Assembly (NCBI GenBank): GCA_026168455.1
Contig: CM047426.1
Location: 39,366,175 to 39,430,174 of the forward strand
DNA from: Theocolax elegans
Taxonomy: Eukaryota > Arthropoda > Insecta > Hymenoptera > Cerocephalidae
Direction of reading: 5' to 3'
DNA length: 64,000 nt
The notes under the pieces were generated by a model. That model was not told the DNA's origin. It saw nothing but the letters and a program-made list of their open reading frames with translations, and ran no database searches. The stretch's first letter is position 1. The number at the start of each line of letters is the position of its first letter. The translations under genes and the position numbers were made by a program. Shown here one piece after another: positions 22,153-34,571 of this stretch.

Positions 22153-22476
22153 CAGGAAATTCAAATCTTTCTTTACAAAACTGATATTTGAAGAGTTTAC
22201 GTACAATCATATTTACAACCAAAAACGTCGGTTTGAAAGGTGTTGATATCTAAATTTTATATACTACTATTTTTTTTCAACAACGAGGCCGAAATTGCAG
22301 CTTTGCGATCCGAACGCCGAAATTGAAAATGGGTTTTTCGGTTCGTTGTTGAAACAAAGTATACTAATAAATGATAATAATAATCTACTATCATAGTAAT
22401 AAATTAATAAATACACATGGTATAAATATTTGAATGTTATATAAAATAAATTATTATTGCAATTTAACGTTAATAG

Positions 22477-23575
22477 ACGTCAAATTTGAAAGCTGCTGAA
22501 ACGACTGGTTTGACTGAAAGCTTTGGATGGGGACCTTCAGCAGCAAAAGAACAACAAGACATTGTTGAATTTTTTCAAACATTCTTTGAAGCTTTCCAGC
22601 AAATTTTATCTGATACCCTACAATTTGACCTCATCAGTTACCTCTATCAGGGTAAACACACACACACATACACATATATTGCAGATTGTACTTACCTATT
22701 ACCGTGTTAGTATCAAGTATTATTTGAGAATTATTATTTAACAGGTAATTTAATTGATTATACCAAGTGTTTGGAATGTGGAACAGTAGTGTCGACTGAA
22801 AATTCTTTTCTTCATCTTCCTCTTTCAGTCATTTCTTCTGATAAAAAAAGTAAATTATATTACGATAGCGTAGTAGGTTATTCTTAATATAAACTTCTTA
22901 ATTTCGTTAATTCGTCAAAGCAATTAAAATGAATAAACAAAGTGTTTCTAATCTATGTTTTGAGTAAATTATATTAAATTATTTAAAAATAAGTAAAATA
23001 ATAGGCTCAAATAAATAATCATATTTGTTTAGGAAAGAGCTTTACAAGATTTTATTAAAATTGAAATCACAGACGATGAAAATAAACACTTATGTTGCTA
23101 TTGTGAAAAGCAGTGCGGAGTTATTAAACAGCAAAAGTTTAAGAAATTGCCATACATTTTATCTCTGCAACTGAAACGATTTACCTATGATTTGAACATA
23201 AATAAAAGGATAAAATTAAATCATACGTAAGTACATTTTTCTTTCTTTTTGCAAATTCTTTTTAAACTATTTATAGATTAAAAATATTTAAATATTTTGT
23301 ATACCTTGAAAGAACAAAATTTTTAAATACGTAAAGAAAATAATTAATTAAAAATGTACGTAAATGTATGCAAATTTTTATATGAGCTTAATTTAAAATA
23401 AAATATTTGTTTAAATAAATTCGTTATAGAGTCACATTTCCTGAGCATTTGAATTTAAATTCGCTTATGAGTACAGAAGATACAAATTTCGAAGAACATG
23501 AAGAATTAACTGAAAAAAGTAAGATTTCTGAAAAAATAGAATTAAATGTGTTGAAAGAAGAATGTCCACTGATTG
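22477..23575 (+). pseudogene. USP47-like deubiquitinase exons a-d, duplicated partial copy
   Basis: Four exons can be drawn: 22477-22651, 22745-22849, 23040-23226 and 23430-23575, all with GT-AG borders and matching phases (1, 1, 2, then 1). The acceptor of the third exon is AAAGAG|CT; the more obvious one 7 bases upstream (TTTAG|GAAAG) would break the frame. Translated landmarks are SFGWGPSAAKEQQDIVEFF, KCLECGT, the zinc-binding CCYCEKQC, LSLQLKRF and VTFPEHLNLNS, in the order of a USP47-type catalytic domain. The exon with the catalytic His box is absent from this copy, as are the 5' exons with the catalytic Cys. It is more than 98% identical to 24876-25976 by eye, so it is a recent tandem duplicate or a haplotype artefact beside the gap. 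Confidence 0.7.
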
Positions 23576-24177
23576 GTAATAATTAATCAAATCAATTATA
23601 ATGTACAAATCAAATGGTATTGATTTAAATATACGAAAATGTAAATTTTAAATCGATTTGGAAAATAAGTTAAGAGTGCAATCTAGTTCGTCGGCTAAAA
23701 AATATGGTATTTTTGTAATTTTTTTGTGAGCATTGTATAAAAGATATTGATAAGAAAATATAAATAAATTTTAAGAATGATAAACAGTCTTAAAATACAA
23801 AAAAACTTTGTTTTTTTATTTTGTACTCGGTTTATACAACAAATCTGTGGGTGATCATGATTTCTCGGCAACAGCTTTCCGGGAACAAACTAAAGTGTTT
23901 TGGTTGCAGTATGCCAATGGCTACAGAATTACCTACAGATATTGATTTTCAAGTAATTTTGTCAACTTTATTCAACAAACATTAGAAAGTGACTAACTAG
24001 ACTACACCCTTAAGTAAAAATAAAAACTGTTTAGACAAATAAAAAAGTCAAGATTCCATTCCACACGCAGTAGTATATTGATTAAAGTTATTTTCTAATT
24101 GTTTTTCTCTTTATTACATGTGCAGTTAATTACAATTTTATGATTTCTGTGTTTCTTTTATATAATAGACACGTCTG

Positions 24178-24393
24178 TCCCAACATTAAGGTCCAGTTTT
24201 GAGTTTGTCCCACGATTGGGTACTTTACCTTAATTTAATCGAAGTGCAAAGCTAGAATGATTAATAAGTGATGAAAATACGTAGAAAAGTGCTGATTTGA
24301 TAAAGCCATTCAGTAGTAAAGTCCGATAAAATGTTTTATTTTAGGTCCCTTTCTTTAGAACTTGTACTCCGTGTGAGAAACACGGTTTTCAAC
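24178..24393. other. 216-bp unique spacer between the two USP copies
   Basis: This stretch is present between the duplicate copies (1: 21995-24177; 2: 24394-26578) and matches neither. No exon or repeat is recognisable in it. Confidence 0.5.
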
Positions 24394-24429
24394 CTCCAAG
24401 AAAAGCATTCCGCACACGTTGTGTTAAAA

Positions 24430-24551
24430 AATAGTATACGATACATGTGCAAGGTACAGGTGTTCCACGCACTCGCTTCGCTGGGGCGATAAACTCGACT
24501 CATATATGCGTGCATTACCTGTTTCGCGCATTCGTATCGTAATGTACTATT
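24430..24551. repeat. Small palindromic MITE-like element, second copy
   Basis: Same element as 22031-22152, carried along by the duplication. It generates the 89-codon minus-strand frame at 24336-24605, which I do not regard as a gene. Confidence 0.65.
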
Positions 24552-24875
24552 CAGGAAATTCAAATCTTTCTTTACAAAACTGATATTTGAAGAGTTTACG
24601 TACAATCATATTTACAACCAAAAACGTCGGTTTGAAAGGTGTTGATATCTAAATTTTATATACTACTATTTTTTTTCAACAACGAGGCCGAAATTGCAGC
24701 TTTGCGATCCGAACGCCGAAATTGAAAATGGGTTTTTCGGTTCGTTGTTGAAACAAAGTATACTAATAAATGATAATAATAATCTACTATCATAGTAATA
24801 AATTAATAAATACACATGGTATAAATATTTGAATGTTATATAAAATAAATTATTATTGCAATTTAACGTTAATAG

Positions 24876-26960
24876 ACGTCAAATTTGAAAGCTGCTGAAA
24901 CGACTGGTTTGACTGAAAGCTTTGGATGGGGACCTTCAGCAGCAAAAGAACAACAAGACATTGTTGAATTTTTTCAAACATTCTTTGAAGCTTTCCAGCA
25001 AATTTTATCTGATACCCTACAATTTGACCTCATCAGTTACCTCTATCAGGGTAAACACACACACACATACACATATATATTGCAGATTGTACTTACCTAT
25101 TACCGTGTTAGTATCAAGTATTATTTGAGAATTATTATTTAACAGGTAATTTAATTGATTATACCAAGTGTTTGGAATGTGGAACAGTAGTGTCGACTGA
25201 AAATTCTTTTCTTCATCTTCCTCTTTCAGTCATTTCTTCTGATAAAAAAAGTAAATTATATTACGATAGCGTGGTAGGTTATTCTTAATATAAACTTCTT
25301 AATTTCGTTAATTCGTCAAAGCAATTAAAATGAATAAACAAAGTGTTTCTAATCTATGTTTTGAGTAAATTATATTAAATTATTTAAAAATAAGTAAAAT
25401 AATAGGCTCAAATAAATAATCATATTTGTTTAGGAAAGAGCTTTACTAGATTTTATTAAAATTGAAATCACAGACGATGAAAATAAACACTTATGTTGCT
25501 ATTGTGAAAAGCAGTGCGGAGTTATTAAACAGCAAAAGTTTAAGAAATTGCCATACATTTTATCTCTGCAACTGAAACGATTTACCTATGATTTGAACAT
25601 AAATAAAAGGATAAAATTAAATCATACGTAAGTACATTTTTCTTTCTTTTTGCAAATTCTTTTTACACTATATATAGATTAAAAATATTTAAATATTTTG
25701 TATACCTTGAAAGAACAAAATTTTTAAATACGTAAAGAAAATAATTAATTAAAAATGTACGTAAATGTATGCAAATTTTTATATGAGCTTAATTTAAAAT
25801 AAAATATTTGTTTAAATAAATTCGTTATAGAGTCACATTTCCTGAGCATTTGAATTTAAATTCGCTTATGAGTACAGAAGATACAAATTTCGAAGAACAT
25901 GAAGAATTAACTGAAAAAAGTAAGATTTCTGAAAAAATAGAATTAAATGTGTTGAAAGAAGAATGTCCACTGATTGGTAATAATTAATCAAATCAATTAT
26001 AATGTACAAATCAAATGGTATTGATTTAAATATACGAAAATGTAAATTTTAAATCGATTTGGAAAATAAGTTAAGAGTGCAATCTAGTTCGTCGGCTAAA
26101 AAATATGGTATTTTTGTAATTTTTTTGTGAGCATTGTATAAAAGATATTGATAAGAAAATATAAATAAATTTTAAGAATGATAAACAGTCTTAAAATACA
26201 AAAAAACTTTGTTTTTTTATTTTGTACTCGGTTTATACAACAAATCTGTGGGTGATCATGATTTCTCGGCAACAGCTTTCCGGGAACAAACTAAAGTGTT
26301 TTGGTTGCAGTATGCCAATGGCTACAGAATTACCTACAGATATTGATTTTCAAGTAATTTTGTCAACTTTATTCAACAAACATTAGAAAGTGACTAACTA
26401 GACTACACCCTTAAGTAAAAATAAAAACTGTTTAGACAAATAAAAAAGTCAAGATTCCATTCCACACGCAGTAGTATATTGATTAAAGTTATTTTCTAAT
26501 TGTTTTTCTCTTTATTACATGTGCAGTTAATTACAATTTTATGATTTCTGTGTTTCTTTTATATAATATGATCAGTTTTGTATAAGTTCTCTTTTAGTAT
26601 TTTCTATATGAGCATCCTTCTTTTCAATTTTTTATCATTATATTATCATGTATACAATATATTCATAATGATACTAACTTTATTTTTAAAACAATTACAG
26701 GAATCTTTACTTACGAGCTATTCTGCATAGTTATTCATGTTGGCACAGCATACGCAGGACATTACTATGCTTACATAAAAGATTTTAAAACTAATCGATG
26801 GTTCATGTTTGATGATGCTCAGGTCTCCTGTTTAGAAATAACAAATATAAATGAAATTAAAGGTAAAAATGAAAATGCTTACATGCTTATGTACAGACAA
26901 GTAAATCGAACGAAGAATGAGTTACCTATGGACATTAATGATTTCCCACTGCATCTCCAT
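24876..26960 (+). CDS. USP47-like ubiquitin-specific protease, C19 domain exons (5' end missing)
   Basis: Proposed exons are 24876-25050, 25146-25250, 25441-25627, 25831-25976 and 26701-26960, all in compatible phases. The product would remove ubiquitin from proteins in cytosol or nucleus. Visible in order: SFGWGP..EQQDIVEFF (box after the Cys loop), LYQG, KCLECGT and CCYCEKQC (the two CxxC halves of the zinc ribbon), LSLQLKRF, VTFPEHLNLNS, then ELFCIVIHVGTAYAGHYYAYIKDF with the catalytic His, WFMFDDAQVS and AYMLMYRQ. The last two phrases are characteristic of USP47. The exon block with the catalytic Cys is not in the window, and upstream sequence is transposon and gap. Exon e can end at a strong donor (CAT|GTAAGA, 26960) or read on to a TAA at 27000-27002. 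Confidence 0.8.
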
Positions 26961-27212
26961 GTAAGAAATCCTTTATTACGTATTTATAACATTAGTAAGT
27001 AATATTAAATTTAAGCTTTTAAATAAATATTATATACAACATTTTTTTTTAATTATATTAAAGGATAATGCCTATGAAATACATTGGAAGTATATGTGTA
27101 TTCGTTGAAAATGGATGCATGCAGATATACTTCCAATGCTAAAAACGAAACTTTATGTTAATTATGAGTTGTCCTTTCATTTCCCCTAAATTTTCCTTTT
27201 TTCACAATTGAA

Positions 27213-27300
27213 TACAGTGGACTCTCGATAAGTTGCCGGCTCAGGGGCTGTAGAAGAGGTAAACGGCAACTTATACAGAGCCCCTTCCGCTCACTGGCCT
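27213..27300. mobile_element. Possible pogo/Tigger-like terminal fragment
   Basis: TACAGTGGACTCTCGATAA resembles the ends of Tigger-type elements (TA followed by CAGT and CTCGATAA). It is followed by a hairpin ATAAGTTGCCG...CGGCAACTTAT. No transposase is present. The assignment rests on the end motif only. Confidence 0.35.
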
Positions 27301-28639
27301 CCAAGTGTTCGGTAGGGTGGGAGACATGGGTACAACGGCTTTGGAACGACGCACGGCCAATGCAGTAGCACATATAGCTATGTACTACTGGTACCCGGGA
27401 AAAATTTGACTTTGTTAAAAATTACATAAATATAAATTATTCAAATTAAAAATGAACAACTCAAATAGAATTTGTATTAAAAGCAGTTGACTTACTATTA
27501 CTTAAGAAGATCTTGAACTTAAAAATTTATATAATTATTTATTTTTTAATTACAATTATCCAAAAAATCTCTCTGTAACGCTCTTCTACTTGCCTTAAAA
27601 ATTAATAATGAATTTTTTTAAAAATTGTTATAATTGAATGAAATTTTCGTGTAGCCGCTAGTTATTTAAAAAAATTGTTCTGGCAGCATCTTTTATATTA
27701 TTCAACGTCATGTATGTTTATAATTCTTGAAAATTTTTGGGTGCTTAAAAGTAAATTCCCGATAATTTGATTATCACAACTCCATAAGATAATGTGCTAT
27801 AAAAATACTTTTTAAAAATTAAAATTCTATTGATCATAGGTATTTTTTAGAAAATTATTTGATTAAACAATAGTATTATTATAATATAATAATAAGTTTT
27901 ATCATATTCTATCAGTAAAATTACGTGACGAATTGCTATTTGAAAATTAAGGTGATACGGGAGCCAAGTTACAGGGATTTATCTTTAAAAACCTAAAAAT
28001 TTTTTTTTTTCATTTTAAATTATATGAGCTCAAAAAATTGATTTTCATTTTCAATATGGCAAATTCAGTATAGCGAATCAAACGTTTCCCGCAATTACTG
28101 AACCCGCCATCTTCGAAATGAAAATTGCAATTTTCTAAGCTCATATTCGATTTCAGCGACTAAAAATAAATTTTGAAGGGTATTTGCATAGCAAACAAAT
28201 CAGAAATTGATTTTTTCTCTACAAACTGCATTTTTTTTACTATTTGTTTATTTTTAACAATTTAACAACAAATAAATTCGAAATATTAGTGGTACAGAAT
28301 TGCAGCCTAATCTTTTAGCTATTAGAAAAATCTAAAAACATTCAAACAAAATTAAAAAAAAATTTTTACAAATATAAAAAGCAGATAAAATAGATATAAT
28401 AGTCGCTATAGGGACCACTTATTTTATCTGCTGCAAAGGGTTAACTATCTGCGAATGTTCTCGGATATTCGTACAGATTCTGAAAGAACTCCTTTAATTT
28501 TCTTATGATTTATACGTTGCAACACATTTCCACCCTTATGAACATTCTCCTTTCAAAAGTTTTACACGATTCTTTTAAAACGAAGTATTCATTGAAATCT
28601 TCGATTTAAGACACTTCGAATCTATTAGAGGTGGATGAG

Positions 28640-28765
28640 ACTAAGTTGAATTCTCGCACGCTCTCAAAAAATACGTGCTCAAAATCGAGCATTCTACACG
28701 TCGTATCAAAAAATACCGTAAGATACAAGTACGAGAAAGTGATTCTTGTTCTTCTCTCTCCTATG
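28640..28765. repeat. Relative of the small palindromic MITE family
   Basis: The stretch resembles the GATACAAGTACGAGAAAG-type sequences of the elements at 22031 and 41249, in decayed form. It lies just upstream of the SINE. Confidence 0.3.
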
Positions 28766-28825
28766 TCTTGTTGATAACTATCGCGGTTAATTTATTGTTT
28801 TAATTAATTTTGTAAATAATTTATC

Positions 28826-28990
28826 TATAATGTTACGTATGAAAAGGAGAGAAGCGAGAAATAAAAAGGTGGACGACGGAATTCAAGCTTGGGACTCCGG
28901 AGTACGAATCGCGTGCTCTAACCATCGAGCTACCGTCCATACGACGGAGCATCGACGATACGACCATAACACTTCTTATCCGTCACTTGC
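28826..28990 (-). repeat. tRNA-derived SINE fragment
   Basis: The minus strand reads GGTAGCTCGATGGTTAGAGC, a good box A and D arm, then an anticodon-arm-like part and a decayed box B (AAGCTTGAATT). The first part of the sequence (GTTACGTATGAAAAGGAGAG) recurs at 59872-59960 in the same orientation, so it is a dispersed family. The 72-codon plus-strand frame over it is not a gene. Confidence 0.6.
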
Positions 28991-29476
28991 TTCTCACACC
29001 TCCTATAGTCGCGCGGCGATATACATGACAATAAGAAATGCAATATGATAACATTTTTTCAATGAAGCCGAACTCGATTAATTTGTTGGATTCTTTTTTG
29101 TAACGTATGTTCCACTTTTGATGGATATATGCGATTCGTAATAAGGAAACTCTAGTGTCAAACGGCTTTATTTTAAATATATTTACAATATTTAAAATTT
29201 ACTAAATTAAGAATTTTTAGACATTAAATAATAACAAAGAAAAAATTTTTGAAAAAAATTATTACGTTAAGGTTATAAGTATTTTTCAAAAAGAGTTACA
29301 CGAGACTGGTTAAGTAAGGTTACAACAAGAGAAAGGCAATATTACTACAAAAAATAATTTAAATTTTTATATAAACTAAATTAGTTTTTCACAATAATGA
29401 CTATTAATAATATAAATTCTATACTTTATGTCCTGTTAAAAGTGTCTTTAAAGTAAAACTTATTTAAATATGTTAG

Positions 29477-32400
29477 GTAATCCTTGAAAATATAAGAAGT
29501 GACTTGTATTTAAAAACCGGAACGATCGACATTCTTCACGAAAATGTAGATGATGCAAATGAAATTGATTTCCCAATGCTCGAAGAATCAAAACAAGATT
29601 TCGAGACAGCTATGTGCGAATCAAATGTCAGTATAATATATAATTACACATTAAATATGCACGTAAATATTTTTTACTAGAGAAACCGTAGTAGTAGTAG
29701 TAGTAAAATTCTGGAACTTTTTTGAGATTCAAAACTTATTCCTCTAGCAAAAATTCTATCAATAGATTTGTACAATTACACGGCAATTTTTTCATGCATA
29801 TTTTGTAACTACTTCTAAATAACTTATCAAGTGTTAAAATATTTGTTTGCTATAACAAACGAAGATTGAGAAAGTTCTTTAAATTCACCTGTTTTTTTCA
29901 TTAAGCTTTTGAAATCTTGAAAGAAAAAAATTTGCATACTTCTTGAATTAAAAAAAAGATCATTTTTCCAAAGTTATTTAAATGATATTAATAGAGTAGA
30001 ATAATATGAGTAATAAACACTCTATTGTTTATAAAATTGTTACTAATGCCCATTTTTAAAGCGAATTTGTTATTTTCAAATATGAGATTTAGTCGACATT
30101 TTTCAAGCCCAGTACTTTTTGTTTTTTTGTATGTAAATTCCACACCCCGTTTCGTGAAACATTCTAATAAGTTCAAGCAATTGCGGAAAAAAATCTTAAA
30201 AAAACATTTTGAAATTTCAATGAAGAAATAACCTCGGCCCGGGCTCACATCGGGAATTCCAACCTAATTAGGGCTAGCAAGTTAAATAACTAATAACCGA
30301 TAAATTTGTTATTAATATTATAAGTAGTAAATTTCTCGAATATTATTTAAATAGCTTTTTAAAAATTGTATTTGTCTAATTTGATATTTCATTTATTAGT
30401 GAAATTTACATCAACTTTGACATAAGGAAAATAGATTTTTAATTTGTTCAATCAAAATTGTTGCAATTTTCTCGATTAAAAAATTATGTTTCACTAAAGA
30501 TTCGTTTGTACGCATGCAATAAGATTTAAATTGAATTTTTAAATATAATTTTTAAATAAATCATGTGGTGAAAAATATTATATAGATATTACTCATTTTC
30601 CTTACGTTATTATAAGTACTTTTATTTGTTACCAAAATTAGTTACTTGCTGAACAAAATGGTATTAACAAAGTGTACTCCTGGCTGCAAACAGCAAATAC
30701 TCTGCAAGTCAAAGTGCAAGGTCGTTTCGATCCATATTCTAGGCCAACAGTAAGCAAGCTTAATCCAGAAATGAAAAAATTGTATGATGAATATATCATG
30801 AAGAAAGAGGTGCCGATAGAAATTGAATTAAGCCAAAAATCAGCACGCTCTTCGATATTAACAGAAAATGAAGTACGTTTAATGCCTCTGACGAACGCTT
30901 TTTCTTTTTCAAAAAGAAGGATTTTTTTTGCAAATTGCTTTTGTTATTTTTACTTTGAAACGTGTCTTCGCATTTAACTCATTTGGTCCCAAGATGACAA
31001 GAGTTTTACTGACAAGGAGAGGACCAACCCTTCGGACAACGGATCTTTACCAAACTTTAGGATATGACTTTCTACTAGAAAAATATGAAGAAAGCCGGAG
31101 TTTTAGATTCCAATGCCTTTTTTACGATAGATATAAGCAAATAACGAAAAATCTAAAATTTTTTGTTATCTTGGGATAAAATGGATTAAATAAGAATATA
31201 GAGATATGCGCCCTTTTTCCTTAAAAGTTTTCATAGACAGTTGAATAATTATCAATTGATATTATTTTAAAGACCCACTAGACAAAAGCACTTTCTTTTC
31301 ATTATTTTTATTCATATGAACCTTATTTTGGTAAGATATCAAATGAAAATTACTTCATGAACAATTGAAAAAAAATAATGCATTCCAGGAGTTGTGTGAA
31401 TTGCCCATCGACAACTTGTCCGATCATTCGTGGAGCAGTGACATCAAAAGTAACGCTACGTAAGATATCTCAATTATAAAAATTAATTATTTATTAATAT
31501 TATTTAATAACGATTTTCATGTTTTATAAAATAAATATTGTTGTAGAATACTTATATATCCACCTCCACCGCTACCAAGAGGAGTACAAATTAGATTTGA
31601 ACATATACAATGTTTAAAAGATAATAAATTTTTGAATGACATCATCATAAATTTTTATTTAAATTATATTTTTTTAAATATTTTATCTGCTGAAGAGCAA
31701 GAAAAAACATATATTTTTGATACATTCTTTTACACAAAATTAAAGCAAGCTTTGAAGTTGACAACGAGTCAAAGGAAAATGAAGTGGTCGAAAAATCTAA
31801 ACATTTTTGAAAAAGACTTCATTATTGTCCCCATAAACGAAAAGTACGTACATAGTAATCAATACATTGTTATAATAAATTGTATTAAAGGGATGACGGA
31901 CTCAGACAATGGTCATTTTTTAAATTTTTTATCAACAAAAGAATAAATTTTTGAAAAAAATCCTTTCCTTCAGGTCTCAGACATATTTTAAACAATCTAT
32001 TTAAATTTTTCCAGCATTTTTAAATCGATAATTTACTCACGACGTTTACGTTGAAAGTTTATGCCTTTTTAGATTAATAGTTACCGACCAAAAATTCTTG
32101 ATTAAATTAATATTAAAAAAATTCTTTTTTTTAAATGAAATCGTCAGGCCCAACCTTAAGTTTTAAGCTACCCGTATGAATATTATCAGATTTTTAATCG
32201 AATATTTTAGGTATAATTTTTGGGTTAAAAAGTGTAAATTCCAGTAATCAGAGTCCAGCATCACGTTAATAAAAACATTGATTAATCTTTTGATTACACA
32301 TTTTTAGCAAGCACTGGTACATGGCAATAATTTGCTTTCTTAATTTATTCCAAAATCCAATGGAATTTAGTGACACGGATAAGGAAACGTTGCAATTGAA

Positions 32401-33590
32401 TCCTGCAAATAAAACAATTAGGCAACACAGGTATATTTTATTTCAAATAAGCTATTATTTTTTAATGCGTTTAGCGGAGGATGAGACCAACAAGGGGAGT
32501 GCAAGAACGGATCTTATCCAAACTTTAGGATATGGTTTGTAATACAAAAATATAAAGAAAGAAAAAAGTTATTACTGTCCAATGGCCACTTTTGAGTTCT
32601 TGTGTCTATCTTCAATTGTCACCGACTTATAAGCGATTGAAGAAGTAATTTTCATTAAAATTATTGTTAAATGTCGTATAATTTTCGTGAAAGTGACCAT
32701 TGCATAGTAATAACTTTTTTCTTCCTTTATATTTTTGTATTATAAACGATTTAAAACGAAGTTTTTAAATTTTTAAAAATCATATTTTAATTCTCGAAAC
32801 AGCTAAAATGTTCATTAAAAATATATAATAGCGGGGTAAAATGGGCCATAAAAGCGAAATTCTCGTTTTTTCAATTACTTCTTTTTTGATTATTTCAAAC
32901 AAGCTTCTTTTCAACGCTTTAAAATCATATGTTAAGTTTAACATAATGCAACAAAGGGACCCTACGATTATTTTTATCTGGAATAAATATTAAGGGCGCT
33001 TGGCGGCGGTAAAAAATACCAAAAAAGCAAGATTTTATAAACTAATCATAAGGCACGCTTGTTGCATTGCATTGACAAAAAATAAAATTTTCATACGAAT
33101 ATTTGTTATGAACATTGTGAATTTCAGTATCATACTTACTAAAAATTCTATTTTGCAGTCCATGTATATTAATTTTTGATTCCTTAAATGGAAAACGCCC
33201 ATTGGCAATAAAAAATTTAAAAAAATACGTTGAATCGGAGTTTAAAGAGAAGTTTGGAGGCAGCAAAAACTACAATAATATGAGATCAATTCATATGGAT
33301 GTTCCGCAGCAGACTAACGGGTTTGACTGCGGTATATATTTACTACAATACGCAGAGCAATTCTTTACGGTAAATTCAGTTGTAATTGGTTTACTATGTT
33401 TAAATACAATTGTAACAATTTTCACAAAATGGTAAATTTGCAAAACTTATTATATTCAATTTTTCAGCATCCCATTCAGGATTTCACTTTTTTGAGGAGT
33501 TTGAAATTCTGGTTTACAGAAGAAAGTATTGTAAATAAGAGGAAAGAAATTTTAAGTATTATTAACAATTTATCAAACACCTGTACATGA
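29477..33590 (+). CDS. SENP6/7-like SUMO protease (C48), seven exons
   Basis: Proposed exons: 29477-29626, 30642-30872, 31389-31459, 31547-31843, 32308-32430, 33159-33369 and 33468-33590 (TGA). Every junction has GT-AG borders and matching phase. The first three encode a linker without a domain I recognise. From LIYPPPPLPRG onward the order is that of SENP6/7: CLKDNKFLNDIIINFYLNY, then KNLNIFEKDFIIVPINE, then NKHWYMAIICF with the catalytic His. PCILIFDSLNG carries the Asp and PQQTNGFDCGIYLLQY the Gln and the Cys nucleophile, so the triad is complete. The enzyme would cut SUMO chains. Within it, the segment between the two catalytic halves is short compared with vertebrate SENP6/7. No start codon is evident at its first exon, and the upstream USP exon fits in phase. 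An AATAAA lies at 33642. Confidence 0.8.
30990..31185. repeat. Foldback-family fragment in a SENP intron
   Basis: CGGATCTTTACCAAACTTTAGG, ATATGAAGAAAGCCGGAG and AAATAACGAAAAATCT match one arm of the 13708-14558 element with substitutions. It is a truncated old insertion in the intron after exon 2. Confidence 0.7.
32478..32760. repeat. Foldback-family relative in a SENP intron
   Basis: The left end (CGGATCTTATCCAAACTTTAGG) matches the same foldback family. An inverted pair, AATATAAAGAAAG with TTACTGTCCAATGGCCAC against its complement near 32690-32745, forms a hairpin with arms of about 50 bp. Confidence 0.6.
32850..33010 (-). repeat. Diverged inverted monomer of the ~173-bp satellite
   Basis: TAAAATGGGCC, AGCGAAATTCTCGTTTTTTCAA and TTTTTATCTGGAATAAATATTAAGG are the reverse complement of satellite landmarks with many substitutions. 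It lies in the intron before the Asp/Cys exon. Confidence 0.5.
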
Positions 33591-33979
33591 TAATAATGTT
33601 AGGTACCTATATATAGTAATGATAATAATAATAATAATACTAATAAAAAAAATATCGCTTTATTGGCACGTAGCTGCCGTCAAATTAATGTATCGCTCCA
33701 TGGTATAATTTAATTAATCTTAAAAAATTATTTAACCTTTTTAAAATTCTTTTCATTATCCAGAAAAAAAACATCAGTTCTAATGTGCGTTGTTAACTGT
33801 ATTATTGTTGTTGCATAGACCAATATTTAATTATTCACAGTAAAAAATACAATGATTGCAATGCAAAAAAACTATTCTCCTTTTTTAAGAAATATCTTAT
33901 TTTTTAAAATAGAGCATTCTTCCAATATTGCATTCAATTTTCATGCAAGATCATTTTTTTCTTTTTTCAAAAAATTTTA

Positions 33980-34300
33980 TTGATTTCGCCTTTTTCGGAT
34001 CATTTAGCCCTTCGAAACCATTCTTAATATTTATATCGGATGAAAACAATAATGAAGTACTTTTGTTTTGTAACAATATGCTCAGCTTACAAATTTAGAG
34101 CATTAAAAAATAGGCCTTTCAGAGATATTCATAAAATAATTTCAAGAATCAGATAATTTTGCTATTTTTTGCCCATTTTGCCCTTCGAAACCACCCTTAC
34201 TATTTTATTCCATATAAATGCAATATTTAGGCGCATTCACCCCCTCCCCTAAATCCACCCTTAATATTTATTGCGGATAAAAATAATAATGGGGCTTCTT
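33980..34300 (+). repeat. Diverged monomers of the ~173-bp satellite
   Basis: Phrases such as CCCTTCGAAACCACCCTTA and ATATTTATTGCGGATAAAAATAATAATGG repeat about every 175 bases and resemble the satellite at 18520. It lies 3' of the protease gene. Confidence 0.5.
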
Positions 34301-34334
34301 GGTTATAATATGCTTAGCAGTGGGGAGAAGATTC

Positions 34335-34550
34335 TCACACGCACACACAACGCACAACAGTCCTTTTGCTCTTTTATCCCGTAAAAACACAGTCTATGCC
34401 GGTCACCAACACGTTGTCGTTGCCGATCGCGCGCGAACTCCCTCGTTACTCTCAGCTGGGCGTGCACGATTCTCGCGCGTTCGTGCGCGCGCCGCGCTGT
34501 ATATCCTCTTTCGCGTTGCTTACCTGATCGGTAACTCGCTTACCGTTACA
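34335..34550. other. Locally GC-rich, CpG-rich island
   Basis: About 200 bases with many CG dinucleotides (GATCGCGCGCGAAC, CGTGCGCGCGCCGCGC) in otherwise AT-rich DNA, followed by an (AT)n run at about 34551-34571. The 123-codon frame over it has no recognisable domain. It could be a promoter/CpG island or an inserted repeat. Confidence 0.4.
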
Positions 34551-34571
34551 ATATATATATATATATATATA

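Larger units (their letters stand above)
26961..29476 (+). other. Intron or intergenic spacer between USP and SENP exons
   Basis: About 2.5 kb without a convincing exon. It holds a Tigger-like fragment near 27213 and a tRNA-derived SINE near 28826. If the fusion model is right this is one intron: phase-0 donor at 26961, phase-0 acceptor ATGTTAG before 29477. Confidence 0.5.

Noticed and set aside
23033..23039. Obvious acceptor TTTAG|GAAAG for USP exon c
   Set aside because: It gives a one-base phase clash with exon b; the acceptor 7 bases downstream restores the frame and the USP47-like alignment.
24336..24605. 89-codon minus-strand frame
   Set aside because: Lies over the palindromic MITE-like element upstream of the USP exons.
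28830..29048. 72-codon frame
   Set aside because: Covers a tRNA-derived SINE in the wrong sense.
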